Of a DNA stretch of 22,970 bases, positions 8,791 through 16,924 are shown in pieces. Positions within the stretch are counted from its first letter, which is position 1; every line of letters begins with the position of its first letter. The notes below the pieces were generated by a model. That model saw only the letters and a list, made by a program, of their open reading frames with translations, was not told the origin of the DNA and made no database searches. The stretch comes from CAZJYI01 sp964550025 (GTDB lineage Bacteria > Verrucomicrobiota > Kiritimatiellia > UBA8416 > CAYOBW01): positions 1 through 22,970 of the forward strand of contig CAZJYI010000167.1 in assembly GCA_964550025.1 (NCBI GenBank), in the 5' to 3' direction. The position numbers and the translations under genes are program-made.

Positions 8791-8818
8791 GGCGGGTGGC
8801 AGATGGCGAGTGGCGGGT
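8791..8818 (+). repeat. Heptamer array GGCRRRT x4
   Basis: Four consecutive 7-base units (GGCGGGT, GGCAGAT, GGCGAGT, GGCGGGT) differ only by A/G transitions. It is the first of three short-period arrays in the lolC-lolD gap. Confidence 0.7.
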
Positions 8819-8835
8819 GGAAGAGGGAGCGGGAC

Positions 8836-8865
8836 TTCGTCTTCGGCGTTGTCTTGATCCTCGTC
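8836..8865 (+). repeat. Hexamer array, TTYGTC family x5
   Basis: Units TTCGTC, TTCGGC, GTTGTC, TTGATC, CTCGTC follow in a strict 6-base period. The same unit recurs at 9650-9738 and 17212-17277. Only one orientation is present here. Confidence 0.6.
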
Positions 8866-8881
8866 TTGTGGGGCAAGGGCT

Positions 8882-8902
8882 TTTGAGATATGAAATCTGA
8901 GA
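8882..8902 (+). repeat. Heptamer array TNTGARA x3
   Basis: Units TTTGAGA, TATGAAA, TCTGAGA in a 7-base period. It is AT-rich and distinct from the neighbouring arrays. The first unit starts 67 bases before the lolD ATG, so it could lie in the lolD leader or promoter. Confidence 0.5.
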
Positions 8903-8948
8903 TTCGTTATGCCGCACTTGCGGCCGGGACAATAGAGGCTTTGCGCCG

Positions 8949-9635
8949 ATGGCATTGATCACAGTAGAGAACGTGCACAAGACCTACACCGTGCGGAAGC
9001 ACCCTGTTCCCGTGTTGAAAGGGGCGTCGCTGGAGGTGCAGACAGGCGAGGTGCTCGCGATCGTCGGCGCCAGCGGGGCCGGCAAGAGTACCTTGCTGCA
9101 CATCATGGGCGGCCTGGACCGCCCGGATGCGGGACGCGTCAGCATCGAGGGGCGCGACCTCTACGACATGTCATCCGCGCGCCGCACCTGGATGAGGGCC
9201 AAGGACATCGGGTTCGTATTCCAGTCCTATCACCTGCTTCCCGAGATGGACGTTCTCGAAAACGTGATGCTGCCCGGTATGGCGGACGGCCGCTTGCGGA
9301 TATCCAATGCGCGCATGCGGAGCCGGGCCCTGGAACTGCTGGAAGCCGTGGGACTTCGCGCGCGCGCGCAACACACGCCGCTCGAGCTTTCCGGCGGCGA
9401 GCAGCAGAGGACCGCACTGGCCAGGGCGCTGATGAACGACCCGGACATTGTGCTTGCCGACGAGCCGACGGGGAACCTCGATGACACTACGGGCAACCAG
9501 GTGCTCGCCTACCTCTTCGCGCTGACCCGCGACCGCGGCCATTCGCTGGTTATCGTAACCCATAGCGAAGCGATCGCCGCCTCGTGTGACAGGATCCTGC
9601 GCCTGAGTGACGGGATTCTGGGACCGATGGGATAG
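8949..9635 (+). CDS. lolD: Lipoprotein-releasing system ATP-binding protein (LolD)
   Basis: Cytoplasmic ATPase that powers lipoprotein release by the LolC/E permease; the MacB/LolD branch of ABC ATPases is indicated by length (228 residues) and by the neighbour. Walker A is GASGAGKST (40-48), the Q-loop lies in FVFQSYHLLPEMDVLENV, the ABC signature LSGGEQQR is at 147-154, Walker B is IVLADEP with D171 and E172, and the switch histidine is in IVTHSE. The ATG at 8949 has a GAGG about 11 bases upstream. It is separated from lolC by a repeat-filled gap but is surely its functional partner. Confidence 0.92.
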   Translation: MALITVENVHKTYTVRKHPVPVLKGASLEVQTGEVLAIVGASGAGKSTLLHIMGGLDRPDAGRVSIEGRDLYDMSSARRTWMRAKDIGFVFQSYHLLPEMDVLENVMLPGMADGRLRISNARMRSRALELLEAVGLRARAQHTPLELSGGEQQRTALARALMNDPDIVLADEPTGNLDDTTGNQVLAYLFALTRDRGHSLVIVTHSEAIAASCDRILRLSDGILGPMG

Positions 9636-9649
9636 AAGTCACTCCGTCC

Positions 9650-9738
9650 TTCGTCTTTACCTTGATCTCTACCCCTGTCTCTCTTCACACGGCCGAGACG
9701 AAGGCAAATACCATGGCAAAGACGAGGATGCTGATGGG
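9650..9738. repeat. Facing hexamer arrays, TTYGTC then GACRAA
   Basis: The left part (9650-9679) reads TTCGTC, TTTACC, TTGATC, TCTACC, CCTGTC. The right part (9697-9738) reads GACGAA, GGCAAA, TACCAT, GGCAAA, GACGAG, GATGCT, GATGGG, in the complementary sense. An exact 9-base inverted match pairs 9648-9656 with 9696-9704. This is a degenerate version of the palindromic array at 17212-17277. It sits directly after lolD. Confidence 0.6.
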
Positions 9739-9802
9739 CCTTGGTTCCTGGATACTCCTTGGTTGGATATGGGGAGTTCCCGGGGCAACTCGGGGCGCAG
9801 GC

Positions 9803-9832
9803 TTGCCAATTCCCCCGAGACTCCTGTAATGT
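9803..9832 (+). promoter_or_regulatory. Possible promoter for trpS
   Basis: TTGCCA (9803-9808) and TAATGT (9827-9832) are separated by 18 bases, ending 36 bases before the trpS start. The -35 is good and the -10 weak, so this is tentative. Confidence 0.3.
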
Positions 9833-9867
9833 ACCGTTCCCAATTTCAAGAGGAGAGGTGTCGGACA

Positions 9868-10833
9868 ATGCGAATACTTTCTGGAATACAGCCATCGGGG
9901 AAGCTGCACCTGGGGAACTACTTCGGGATGATGCGGCCGTCGATCGAGCTACAAGAGCAGGGCGAGGCGTTCATTTTCATTGCCAACTACCACGCTCTGA
10001 CGACGGTCAAGGACCCGGATCAGCTCCGGCAGGCGACGCTGGACGTGGCACTTGACTTCCTGGCGTGCGGTCTGGATCCCGACCGGGCCGTTCTGTTCAG
10101 GCAAAGCGACGTCCCGCAGGTTACCGAACTGACGTGGCTGCTCTCCACCGTTACCCCGATGGGGTTGCTGGAGCGTTGCCATTCCTATAAAGACAAGATT
10201 GCCCGCGGGATCAGCCCGAGCCACGGTCTTTTCGCTTACCCGGTATTGATGGCGGCGGACATCCTGGCATACCAATCGGACGTCGTTCCGGTCGGGCGCG
10301 ACCAGAAACAGCACGTCGAGGTGACGCGCGATATCGCCATGAAGTTCAATAACCAGTGCGGCGAGGAGGTATTCAGGATACCTGAGCCCTCCATCCGCGA
10401 CAGCGTGGCGGTGGTTCCGGGCATCGACGGCCAGAAGATGTCGAAATCGTACGACAACCACGTCGAGCTGTTTGGCGGCGAGAAGGAGACGCGCGCGCGG
10501 ATCATGCGCATCGTCACGGACAGCACGCCGCTGGAAGAGCCCAAAGACCCGGAGTCGTGCAATGTCTTCATGCTGTACAAGCTGTTCGCTTCCGACGAGC
10601 AGCTCGAGGAGATGGCAGGGCAATACCGGGCGGGAGGCTACGGCTACGGGAGTGCGAAGAAGGCCCTCTTCGAGCTGATGAAGGAGGCCCTGGCGCCTTA
10701 CCGCCGTCGGCGCGAGGAGCTCGAACGGGATCCGGCGTACGTCGAGTCCGTGCTGAAGAAGGGCGCCGAGCGTGCTGGCCGCGAAGCCGACCGCACGCTG
10801 AAAGCCGCCCGGCGCGCTCTTGGTCTTGACTGA
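9868..10833 (+). CDS. trpS: Tryptophanyl-tRNA synthetase
   Basis: Charges tRNA-Trp with tryptophan; class I synthetase, cytoplasmic dimer. The 321-residue protein has the HIGH-type motif as HLGN at 14-17 and a canonical KMSKS at 190-194, with IQPSGKLHLGN and PVLMAADIL typical of bacterial TrpRS. The frame is open upstream to 9607, but ATG 9868 is chosen because AGGAGAGG (9851-9858) lies about 9 bases upstream and homologues begin with this IQPSG segment. It probably has its own promoter in the preceding 232-bp gap. Confidence 0.95.
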   Translation: MRILSGIQPSGKLHLGNYFGMMRPSIELQEQGEAFIFIANYHALTTVKDPDQLRQATLDVALDFLACGLDPDRAVLFRQSDVPQVTELTWLLSTVTPMGLLERCHSYKDKIARGISPSHGLFAYPVLMAADILAYQSDVVPVGRDQKQHVEVTRDIAMKFNNQCGEEVFRIPEPSIRDSVAVVPGIDGQKMSKSYDNHVELFGGEKETRARIMRIVTDSTPLEEPKDPESCNVFMLYKLFASDEQLEEMAGQYRAGGYGYGSAKKALFELMKEALAPYRRRREELERDPAYVESVLKKGAERAGREADRTLKAARRALGLD

Positions 10834-10864
10834 GCCGTAACGGTTCGATTGGAATAGCCACGAG

Positions 10865-10919
10865 AAGGCACATAAGGCACAAAAGGGACGGATGTGTGCA
10901 TCGTGCGCCCTTTGTTGCC
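10865..10919. repeat. Nonamer array with inverted copy between trpS and scpA
   Basis: Units AAGGCACAT, AAGGCACAA, AAGGGACGG (10865-10891) have a 9-base period. The downstream gccctttgttgcc (10907-10919) is the inverted complement of ggcacaaaaggg with one indel. The resulting hairpin ends in a short T-rich stretch and could act as a weak trpS terminator. Confidence 0.45.
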
Positions 10920-10969
10920 AATCTCAGACGGGCGGTTAAATTGTCGGAACGGAGTTGAAGGGCGGTGCC

Positions 10970-11770
10970 ATGATCACGGAGAGCGAATACAAGGTTGAGC
11001 TGGAGGTCTTCGAGGGACCTCTGGATCTTCTGCTCTATCTGATCAAGAAGGAAGAGATAGACATCTACGACATACCGATCGAGCGCATCACCACGCAGTA
11101 CATGGAGTACCTCAACGTGATGCGGATGCTCGATCTGAACATTGCCGGCGAATTCATCGTCATGGCCGCGACGCTGATGATGATCAAGAGCCGCATGCTG
11201 TTGCCTGTCGACCGGCGAGAGGACGAGGAAGAGGAAGAGGAGGATCCGCGCTGGGACCTCGTGCGGCAGCTCGTCGAATACAAGAAGTTCAAGGACGCGG
11301 CGGGGCAGCTTCACGACCGGGCACTTCTGCAGGAGGGCGTCTTCGGGCTGGGAGGGCCCAGCGTGGTGGTGGAGCCGGACGGGCCGGAGACGTACCTCGA
11401 GGACGTGAGCATCTTTGATCTGATCGCGGCCTTCAACGAGGTGCTCAAGAAGGCGAAACCCGAGCAGATCGGCGAGGTCGTCGGACAACAGTTCTCCGTG
11501 GCCGACAAGATCGACGAGATCCTGAAGTTGTCGCGCGAGCGTGGCCGCATCACCTTCAGTGGCCTCTTCGGTCCCGAGCCCACGCGTAACGAGATCATCT
11601 GCACTTTTCTTGCCCTGCTGGAACTGATCCGCCTGCGGCAGGTTGCCGCCGTGCAGAAGCACGCGTTTGCCGAAATCGAGCTGAGCTACTGCGGGGAAGA
11701 ACAGGCGGACGAGGAGGAGGCAGGTGAGGAGATCGTTCCGGAAGGGGTTGAGGAAGCCGTTCGGGATTGA
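10970..11770 (+). CDS. scpA: Segregation and condensation protein A (kleisin)
   Basis: Kleisin subunit of the SMC-ScpA-ScpB condensin complex, which compacts and segregates the chromosome. The N-terminal signature EGPLDLLLYLIKKEEIDIYD (about residues 14-33) is diagnostic, followed by the coiled segment with MIKSRMLLP, an acidic linker rich in E, and a C-terminal winged-helix region. Length is 266 residues. An in-frame TTG at 10955 exists, but its GGAG is immediately adjacent, so ATG 10970 is preferred; its GGGCGG match is modest. scpB follows after 48 bases. Confidence 0.93.
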   Translation: MITESEYKVELEVFEGPLDLLLYLIKKEEIDIYDIPIERITTQYMEYLNVMRMLDLNIAGEFIVMAATLMMIKSRMLLPVDRREDEEEEEEDPRWDLVRQLVEYKKFKDAAGQLHDRALLQEGVFGLGGPSVVVEPDGPETYLEDVSIFDLIAAFNEVLKKAKPEQIGEVVGQQFSVADKIDEILKLSRERGRITFSGLFGPEPTRNEIICTFLALLELIRLRQVAAVQKHAFAEIELSYCGEEQADEEEAGEEIVPEGVEEAVRD

Positions 11771-11818
11771 GTTCGATTTCGAGCCGCTCCGTTGAAGGCA
11801 GAGAAAGAGGATCCGACA

Positions 11819-12631
11819 ATGTCGAACACAGACGTCGTGCCTGAGCTCAAGCAGATTCTCGGCGCCATGATTTTCGGGGCTTCGCGGGCGTTGCCGGTGA
11901 ACGAAATGCGACGCTGTCTCCAGGGGGTAGCCGAGAAGGTCGGGAAGGAGACAAGGGCCTTCGCCGAGGTGAAACCGAAGGAAATCCGCGAAGCGCTGGA
12001 AGCTCTGCGAAAAGAGCTCGAGGAGGCGCGCTGCGGGTTCACGCTGAGCGAAGTGGCCGGCGGCTACCGCCTGCAGAGCGACGCGTCTTGCGGTCACTGG
12101 CTCAAGTACCTTCTCAACAGTGGACGGCCGCAACGCCTGTCCCAGCCGGCCCTGGAAACGCTGGCCATTGTCGCTTATCGCCAACCGGTGACGCGTGCGG
12201 ACATTGAGAGCGTGCGCGGTGTAAACGTGGATCACATGGTCAAGCAGCTCATGGAACTGCAGTTGATCAAGATTACCGGGCGCAGCGAATTGCCGGGGCG
12301 ACCGTTTCTGTACGGCACGACACAGGTGTTTCTCGAGCATTTCGGTCTGCGCAGTCTGCGGGACCTCGACGAGATTGAGCCCATGCTGCGCGCAGCGGCC
12401 AGTGCCGCCGCGGCCGGCAAAGGCAAGGCCAAGGATGTCAAGGGCGCCCCGGCGCTGGAGGAGGCCGTCGTGCCGGACGAGGATAGCGGTGGTAAGGCCG
12501 CTGTGGAGCAGGCTGACGGAGAGGACGACAAGGCAGAAACCGGCGAGCCCCTGGAGGAGACCGGCGGGACCGAACCAGACGATGGGGTGGCGGTCGAAAG
12601 CGGTAATGCGGCTGGGGCCGGCGAGGAGTAG
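11819..12631 (+). CDS. scpB: Segregation and condensation protein B with long acidic tail
   Basis: Winged-helix partner of ScpA in the SMC condensin complex. Residues 1 to about 190 hold the two winged-helix domains, including the hallmark LSQPALETLAIVAYRQPVTR and GRPFLYGTT. The last 75 or so residues are a low-complexity Ala/Glu/Gly/Asp-rich extension without predicted fold, probably disordered; ScpB proteins often carry variable tails. The ATG at 11819 follows AGAGGA by about 8 bases; an upstream in-frame TTG at 11792 lacks support. hisC starts 5 bases after its stop. Confidence 0.92.
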   Translation: MSNTDVVPELKQILGAMIFGASRALPVNEMRRCLQGVAEKVGKETRAFAEVKPKEIREALEALRKELEEARCGFTLSEVAGGYRLQSDASCGHWLKYLLNSGRPQRLSQPALETLAIVAYRQPVTRADIESVRGVNVDHMVKQLMELQLIKITGRSELPGRPFLYGTTQVFLEHFGLRSLRDLDEIEPMLRAAASAAAAGKGKAKDVKGAPALEEAVVPDEDSGGKAAVEQADGEDDKAETGEPLEETGGTEPDDGVAVESGNAAGAGEE

Positions 12632-12636
12632 TCGAG

Positions 12637-13782
12637 ATGGCATCCTTTGAGAACCTGGCGAACGCCTGGATCGGCGATGTGCCGGTGTATGAGCCGGGCA
12701 AGCCGATCGAGGAGGTGGCGCGAGAGCTCGGTTTCGAATCGGCTGCCGAGATCGTCAAGCTGGCCTCGAACGAGAACGCCCTGGGGCCGTCTCCCCGCGC
12801 GGTGGCCGCCATGCGGGACGCGGCTTCCCGCATGCACCTCTATCCCGACGGCGGGGCCTACTATCTGAAGCGGGCCATTGCGGATCGCCTGGGCTTGTCG
12901 GTGGCACACGTGCTCCCCGGCAACGGAAGCAACGAGTTGATCGAGCTGCTTGCGCACGCGTTCCTGGGGCCGGGCGCGGGTGTGGTGGCCGCCGAATACG
13001 CCTTTGTCGTGTATCGCCTGATTGCGGCCGGATTCCAGTCCGAACTGGTATCCGTTCCGATGAGGGATCTGACGCACGACCTGGATGCGATGTTGACGGC
13101 CATTCGGGACAACACGCGGCTGCTCTTTGTCAGCAACCCGAACAACCCGACCGGCACCATGGTTGGCGGGCGGGCGATCGATGCGTTCATGGAAGCCGTG
13201 CCGGACGATGTGGTGGTGTGTTTCGACGAGGCGTACATCGAGCTCCTGCCGCCCGGTCGCCAGCCGGACGTTCTGAAGTACGTCCGCTCCGGGCGCAACG
13301 TTGTGGTTCTGCGGACCTTCTCGAAAGCCTACGGTCTGGCCGGGCTTCGCATCGGGTACGCCCTGGCCCCCCCGGAGTGCATTGCCCTGCTCAACCACGC
13401 GCGGCAGCCGTTCAACGTGAATGCGATGGCGCAAGCGGCGGCGCTCGCCGCGCTCGAGGACGAGGAACACGTGGCGCGCACGCGGTCTTGCGTGAGCGAG
13501 GGCATGGCCTACCTCGAGGGTGAGTTCAAGAAGCTGGGCCTGCGCTACGTTCCGGCCACGGTGAACTTCGTCATGGTGGACGTGGGTGACGGCCGGGGCA
13601 CTTTTGAGCAGCTTCAGCGCGGGGGTGTGATTGTGCGGCCGATGGATGGCTACGGCTTCCCGCGGCACGTTCGCGTGACCGTCGGTACGATGGAGGAGAA
13701 CCGACGGTTCATCGAGGCGCTGGGTCGGTGTGTGACCGATGCACGCCTCAACGGAACTTGGCAGGGGAGGCAAGAGGCATGA
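12637..13782 (+). CDS. hisC: Histidinol-phosphate aminotransferase
   Basis: PLP-dependent aminotransferase converting imidazole-acetol phosphate to L-histidinol phosphate in histidine synthesis. The 381-residue fold-type I enzyme shows LASNENALGPSP near the N-terminus, SNPNNPTGT (about 166-174), FDEAYIE, and the Schiff-base lysine K230 in TFSKAYGLAGLR. GAGGAG overlapping the scpB end provides its ribosome site. HisC-like enzymes next to aroA can also act on prephenate or phenylpyruvate in aromatic amino-acid synthesis; the 4-bp overlap with aroA makes that dual role plausible here. Confidence 0.9.
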   Translation: MASFENLANAWIGDVPVYEPGKPIEEVARELGFESAAEIVKLASNENALGPSPRAVAAMRDAASRMHLYPDGGAYYLKRAIADRLGLSVAHVLPGNGSNELIELLAHAFLGPGAGVVAAEYAFVVYRLIAAGFQSELVSVPMRDLTHDLDAMLTAIRDNTRLLFVSNPNNPTGTMVGGRAIDAFMEAVPDDVVVCFDEAYIELLPPGRQPDVLKYVRSGRNVVVLRTFSKAYGLAGLRIGYALAPPECIALLNHARQPFNVNAMAQAAALAALEDEEHVARTRSCVSEGMAYLEGEFKKLGLRYVPATVNFVMVDVGDGRGTFEQLQRGGVIVRPMDGYGFPRHVRVTVGTMEENRRFIEALGRCVTDARLNGTWQGRQEA

Positions 13783-15101
13783 GTACTGCCCGTGAGACAA
13801 CGGTCTACCCGTGTCGCGGCCTGTCCGGCACAATACGTGTTCCCGGCGACAAGAGTATTTCGCACCGCGTGGCGATGCTGGGAGGATTGGCTGACGGCGT
13901 CACGGCGGTCGAGGGGTTTCTGAGAAGCGAGGACTGCCTGAACACGCTGCGTGCCGTCGAGGCGCTGGGCGCCGATGTAGCCTGGGAGGGTGACAGGCTG
14001 CTCATATCGGGGACGGGCGGCCAATACAGGCGGCCCGGGGACGCGCTGGATCTCGGCAATTCCGGCACGGGAATCCGGCTGCTGTCGGGATTGCTGGCGG
14101 GACATGCTTTCTCCTGCAGTATGACGGGCGACGCCTCGCTGTGTTCCCGTCCCATGGGGCGCATCAAGGTGCCGCTCGAGAAGATGGGCGCGCGGGTCGA
14201 GTTGACGGGCGAACGCGGCTGCGCACCGATACACGTGACCGGCGGCGGACTCGCGGGAATCACCTATGCGTTGCCTGTCGCGTCGGCACAGGTCAAGTCC
14301 TGCGTACTGCTGGCCGGGCTGTTCGCGCGCGGCACCACGACGGTGATCGAGCCCAAGCCGACACGCGACCACACCGAACAGCTCATGGCGGCTATGGGGG
14401 CGCCACTGGCGGTGGACGGTCTGTCTATCTCGGTGCGGAACGCGTCGGGGGACGTTCCGGTCCTTCGCGCGGGCGCCTGGCGTGTGCCCGGGGATGTTTC
14501 TTCGGCGGCATTCTGGCTTGCGGCCGCCGCAGCCGCGGAGGCGGCGTCGGTGACCATTGAAGGCGTGGGTCTCAACCCGCGCAGGACGGCCTTCCTCGAC
14601 GTGCTCAAACGCATGGGGGCGAAGGTCGAGATACGGCCGTTGACGGCGCAGAACAACTGGGAGCCGATCGGAGATGTCACGGTGACCGGCAGTGCGCTGG
14701 AAGGAACGGTTGTCGGTGGCGCGGAGATTCCCAACCTGATTGACGAGCTTCCTCTTGTTGCGGTCCTCGGGTGCCTCGCGAAGGGGCAGACCGTGATCAG
14801 GGACGCGGCGGAGCTTCGCGTGAAAGAGTCGGACCGCATCAGCACCATGGCCGACAACCTGTCCGAGCTCGGGCAGGACGTGGAAGTGACGCCCGACGGG
14901 ATGATTGTCCGCGGCGGCAGGGCAATCCGCGGCGGCTGCGAGGTCCGCAGCCACGGCGATCACCGCGTTGCCATGTGCATGGCCGTACTGGCCCTCTTTG
15001 CCGATGCGCCGGTCGCGGTGCAGGACACCGATTGCATCGCGACCTCGTATCCCGATTTCTGGCAGCACCTCGAGATCCTTGGAGGACGCCATGTCCAATG
15101 A
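13779..15101 (+). CDS. aroA: 3-phosphoshikimate 1-carboxyvinyltransferase (EPSP synthase)
   Basis: Transfers enolpyruvate from PEP to shikimate-3-phosphate in the shikimate pathway. The 440-residue protein has PGDKSISHR (22-30), GNSGTG (93-98), SAQVK (169-173), RDHTE (196-200), RVKESDRI and HGDHRVAM. Three of the four motifs used to define class II EPSP synthases are present (GDKX, SAQXK, RXHXE); the fourth, NXTR, reads N266-P-R-R269. The glycine at 96, rather than the alanine of the CP4 enzyme, argues against assuming inhibitor insensitivity. The start overlaps the hisC stop as ATGA, indicating translational coupling; an upstream in-frame start at 13728 lies inside hisC and is rejected. Confidence 0.95.
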   Translation: MSTARETTVYPCRGLSGTIRVPGDKSISHRVAMLGGLADGVTAVEGFLRSEDCLNTLRAVEALGADVAWEGDRLLISGTGGQYRRPGDALDLGNSGTGIRLLSGLLAGHAFSCSMTGDASLCSRPMGRIKVPLEKMGARVELTGERGCAPIHVTGGGLAGITYALPVASAQVKSCVLLAGLFARGTTTVIEPKPTRDHTEQLMAAMGAPLAVDGLSISVRNASGDVPVLRAGAWRVPGDVSSAAFWLAAAAAAEAASVTIEGVGLNPRRTAFLDVLKRMGAKVEIRPLTAQNNWEPIGDVTVTGSALEGTVVGGAEIPNLIDELPLVAVLGCLAKGQTVIRDAAELRVKESDRISTMADNLSELGQDVEVTPDGMIVRGGRAIRGGCEVRSHGDHRVAMCMAVLALFADAPVAVQDTDCIATSYPDFWQHLEILGGRHVQ

Positions 15102-15786
15102 TGTCGTGGCCATTGACGGGCCTTCGGCTTCCGGCAAGTCGACCGTTGCACGGCGGGTGGCCGGGGAGTTCGGTTTTCTGTATGTGGATTCGGGGGCCCT
15201 GTACCGGTCGATTACCTGGCACGCCCTGCGCACGAACGTGGACGTGCGTGATTTCGACGCCGTCGCGAATCTGCTGCCGTCCATCAGGATGGACTTCTAC
15301 GTTGAAGATGGCGTCGTGATCTACCGCTTGAACGGCGAGGATCCGGGACTGGCCATCCGGCGCGAGCCGGTGAACCGCGCCGTCAGCTACGTTGCCGCCA
15401 ATCCGCCCGTGCGTGAGAAGGTCGTTGGCTGGCTGCGCGGAATGGCTGCGCTGGGGGCGTTGGTTGTCGAGGGACGCGACATTGGTACAGCCGTGTTTCC
15501 CACCGCTCGCTGGAAGTTCTACCTCGATGCCTCGCACGAGGTCCGGGCGCAGCGGCGCCATGCCGAGATGGCCGGACACGAAGAGGATACGAGTGTCACG
15601 GAAGTGGCCCATTCCCTGAAACGTCGCGACACTATCGACAGCACGCGCAGCAAGGACCCGCTGCGAATTGCGGAGGGGGCCGTGATCGTCGACTCCACGG
15701 CCTTGTCGATTGACGAGGTCGTGGGGGTTGTTGCCTCGAGTATCCGCCGCGACCTGTCCGGGGAGACTGAAGACCATGGAGTTTGA
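15091..15786 (+). CDS. cmk: Cytidylate kinase
   Basis: Phosphorylates CMP and dCMP to the diphosphates with ATP. The 231-residue protein begins with IDGPSASGKST (8-18, P-loop K16), then FLYVDSGALYR, and has VVEGRDIGTAVFP and KRRDTIDSTRSKDPL, all typical of bacterial Cmk. The ATG at 15091 has GGAGG 5 bases upstream and overlaps the aroA end by 11 bp. The usual neighbour rpsA does not follow; a tiny membrane protein gene does. Confidence 0.94.
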   Translation: MSNDVVAIDGPSASGKSTVARRVAGEFGFLYVDSGALYRSITWHALRTNVDVRDFDAVANLLPSIRMDFYVEDGVVIYRLNGEDPGLAIRREPVNRAVSYVAANPPVREKVVGWLRGMAALGALVVEGRDIGTAVFPTARWKFYLDASHEVRAQRRHAEMAGHEEDTSVTEVAHSLKRRDTIDSTRSKDPLRIAEGAVIVDSTALSIDEVVGVVASSIRRDLSGETEDHGV

Positions 15787-15937
15787 CGCTGTTCTCGGCA
15801 TCCTGCTGGTCGTTGCCTCGTTGTTCGCGATCACCGGTCTCGTGGCGTGGAGCCGGATGACTATCAACAAGATCGAGCGCAAGAAGCTGCGCACCGTTCG
15901 GGACATTGTGAAGGACTTCAACGGCGATGAGCGGTAA
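15776..15937 (+). CDS. Small single-pass membrane protein, function unknown
   Basis: A 53-residue protein with a hydrophobic segment at about residues 5-27 (VLGILLVVASLFAITGLVAW) and a basic then mixed-charge tail (NKIERKKLRTVRDIVKDF), predicting an N-out, C-in single-pass topology by the positive-inside rule. ATG 15776 has GGAG about 9 bases upstream, overlaps cmk by 11 bp and itself overlaps the following permease remnant by 11 bp. I do not recognise the family. The ordered hydrophobic segment, ribosome site and overlap pattern argue it is real. It may be an accessory subunit of the transporter whose gene follows. Confidence 0.6.
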   Translation: MEFDAVLGILLVVASLFAITGLVAWSRMTINKIERKKLRTVRDIVKDFNGDER

Positions 15938-16863
15938 GCCGGAACTCTCTTCCGAACTGTCACGCGAGCTGTCCCTCTTCCAGATCACCATGATGGGATT
16001 GGGGATGATGATCGGGGCCGGTGTCTTTCTCGGAACGGGGCGGTCCATCGCCTACGCCGGCGCCGGGGGCGTGCTGCTGACTTTCGCGCTCAACGGTCTG
16101 ATCGCTATCTTCACGGCCATGTCCTATGCCGAGCTCAGTTCGGCCATTCCCCGCGCCGGCGGCGCCTACAACCATGGGAGAGGGCCGCGAGGCGATCGGC
16201 GAGACGATGCTCTACCTTGCGCCGCTGTTTCCCATCAGTACGACAATCCGCTACTGCCGCAACGTGGCGCGCGGCATCGTCAGCGCCGTGCGGGAGAAGC
16301 ACACCAGCATGCTCATCATGGGCTGGCACGGGCGTCGTCGCTCGCGTTCGTTCACGCTGGGCAGCACCGTCGATCCGGTCATCGAACGCGTGCCGTGCAA
16401 CGTGGTGTTGCTGAAGAACTGCGGTGGCGACCTCCGGCCCCTGAACGTGCTCGTTCCCGTCGCCGGGGGCCCCAACAGCGCCTTCGCGCTCGAAGTGGCC
16501 GGAATACTGGCGGATGCGAAGAAAGGGAGAATCACGGTGCTGACGGTGGCGTCCAAGGAGCGGCCTTCCGGTTTCGACGTTGACGAGTTTGTCGACAACA
16601 ACCTCGAACGGATTGCCGTTTCCAGGGAGCGGATCAGTACACGGGTCGTGGTCGGGGAACGGGTCGAGCGGTCCATTCTGGACGAGTCCGGGGACGAGGA
16701 CATGGCATACGACCTCGTGGTCATGGGTGCGACGCACGAGCCGCTGTTGTACCAGTACACGCGCGAGTCCGTTCCCGAGATCGTGGCGCGCGAATGCCGG
16801 AAGCCCCTGGTGATGGTAAAAGCGTCCCGCGGGCTGGGGCCCTGGGTGCGCCGCTGGATTTAG
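15927..16863 (+). pseudogene. APC-family permease with C-terminal UspA domains, internally deleted and frame-shifted
   Basis: The first 80 or so residues (SRELSLFQITMMGLGMM, then YAELSSAIPRAGGAYN) are the N-terminus of an APC-superfamily amino-acid or cation permease through about its second membrane segment. From about 16174 a different reading frame encodes the second half of one universal-stress domain (EGREAIGET, TLGSTVDPVIERVPCNVVLL) and a complete second one (LNVLVPVAGG to CRKPLVMV), ending at 16863. Transporters with this permease-Usp-Usp layout are roughly 700 or more residues; here most of the membrane domain and half of the first Usp domain are missing. The break lies at about 16170-16180. 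The gene is either a genuine internal deletion or an assembly collapse. The downstream frame could start at ATG 16174 but has no ribosome site. Confidence 0.8.
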
Positions 16864-16865
16864 GC

Positions 16866-16894
16866 TTGCATGCCGCGGCAGGGGCGGCTAGTGT
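16866..16894 (+). promoter_or_regulatory. Probable infA promoter
   Basis: TTGCAT (16866-16871) and TAGTGT (16889-16894) are 17 bases apart, ending 30 bases before the infA ATG. The TTGC start of the -35 matches the promoters at 5957-5985 and 22807-22835. Confidence 0.45.
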
Positions 16895-16924
16895 AGAGCG
16901 CAATCTGTCTTCAAAGGGAGGAAA

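Noticed and set aside
7506..8876. Long minus-strand open frame opposite lolC
   Set aside because: Antisense shadow of a well-supported permease gene with no recognisable domain or ribosome site.
10568..12643. Very long open frame (about 690 codons) on the minus strand, antisense to trpS, scpA and scpB
   Set aside because: It is opposite three genes with clear family motifs, its product is compositionally odd (H, R, L rich) and matches no family; high-GC codon use keeps this antisense frame open.
12232..13833. Long minus-strand open frame opposite hisC
   Set aside because: Same cause: antisense of a strongly supported gene; no start context.
15927..16583. Single intact 218-residue gene
   Set aside because: After about residue 80 the frame leaves the permease sequence and reads antisignal residues, while the next frame carries the Usp domains; an interrupted gene explains both.
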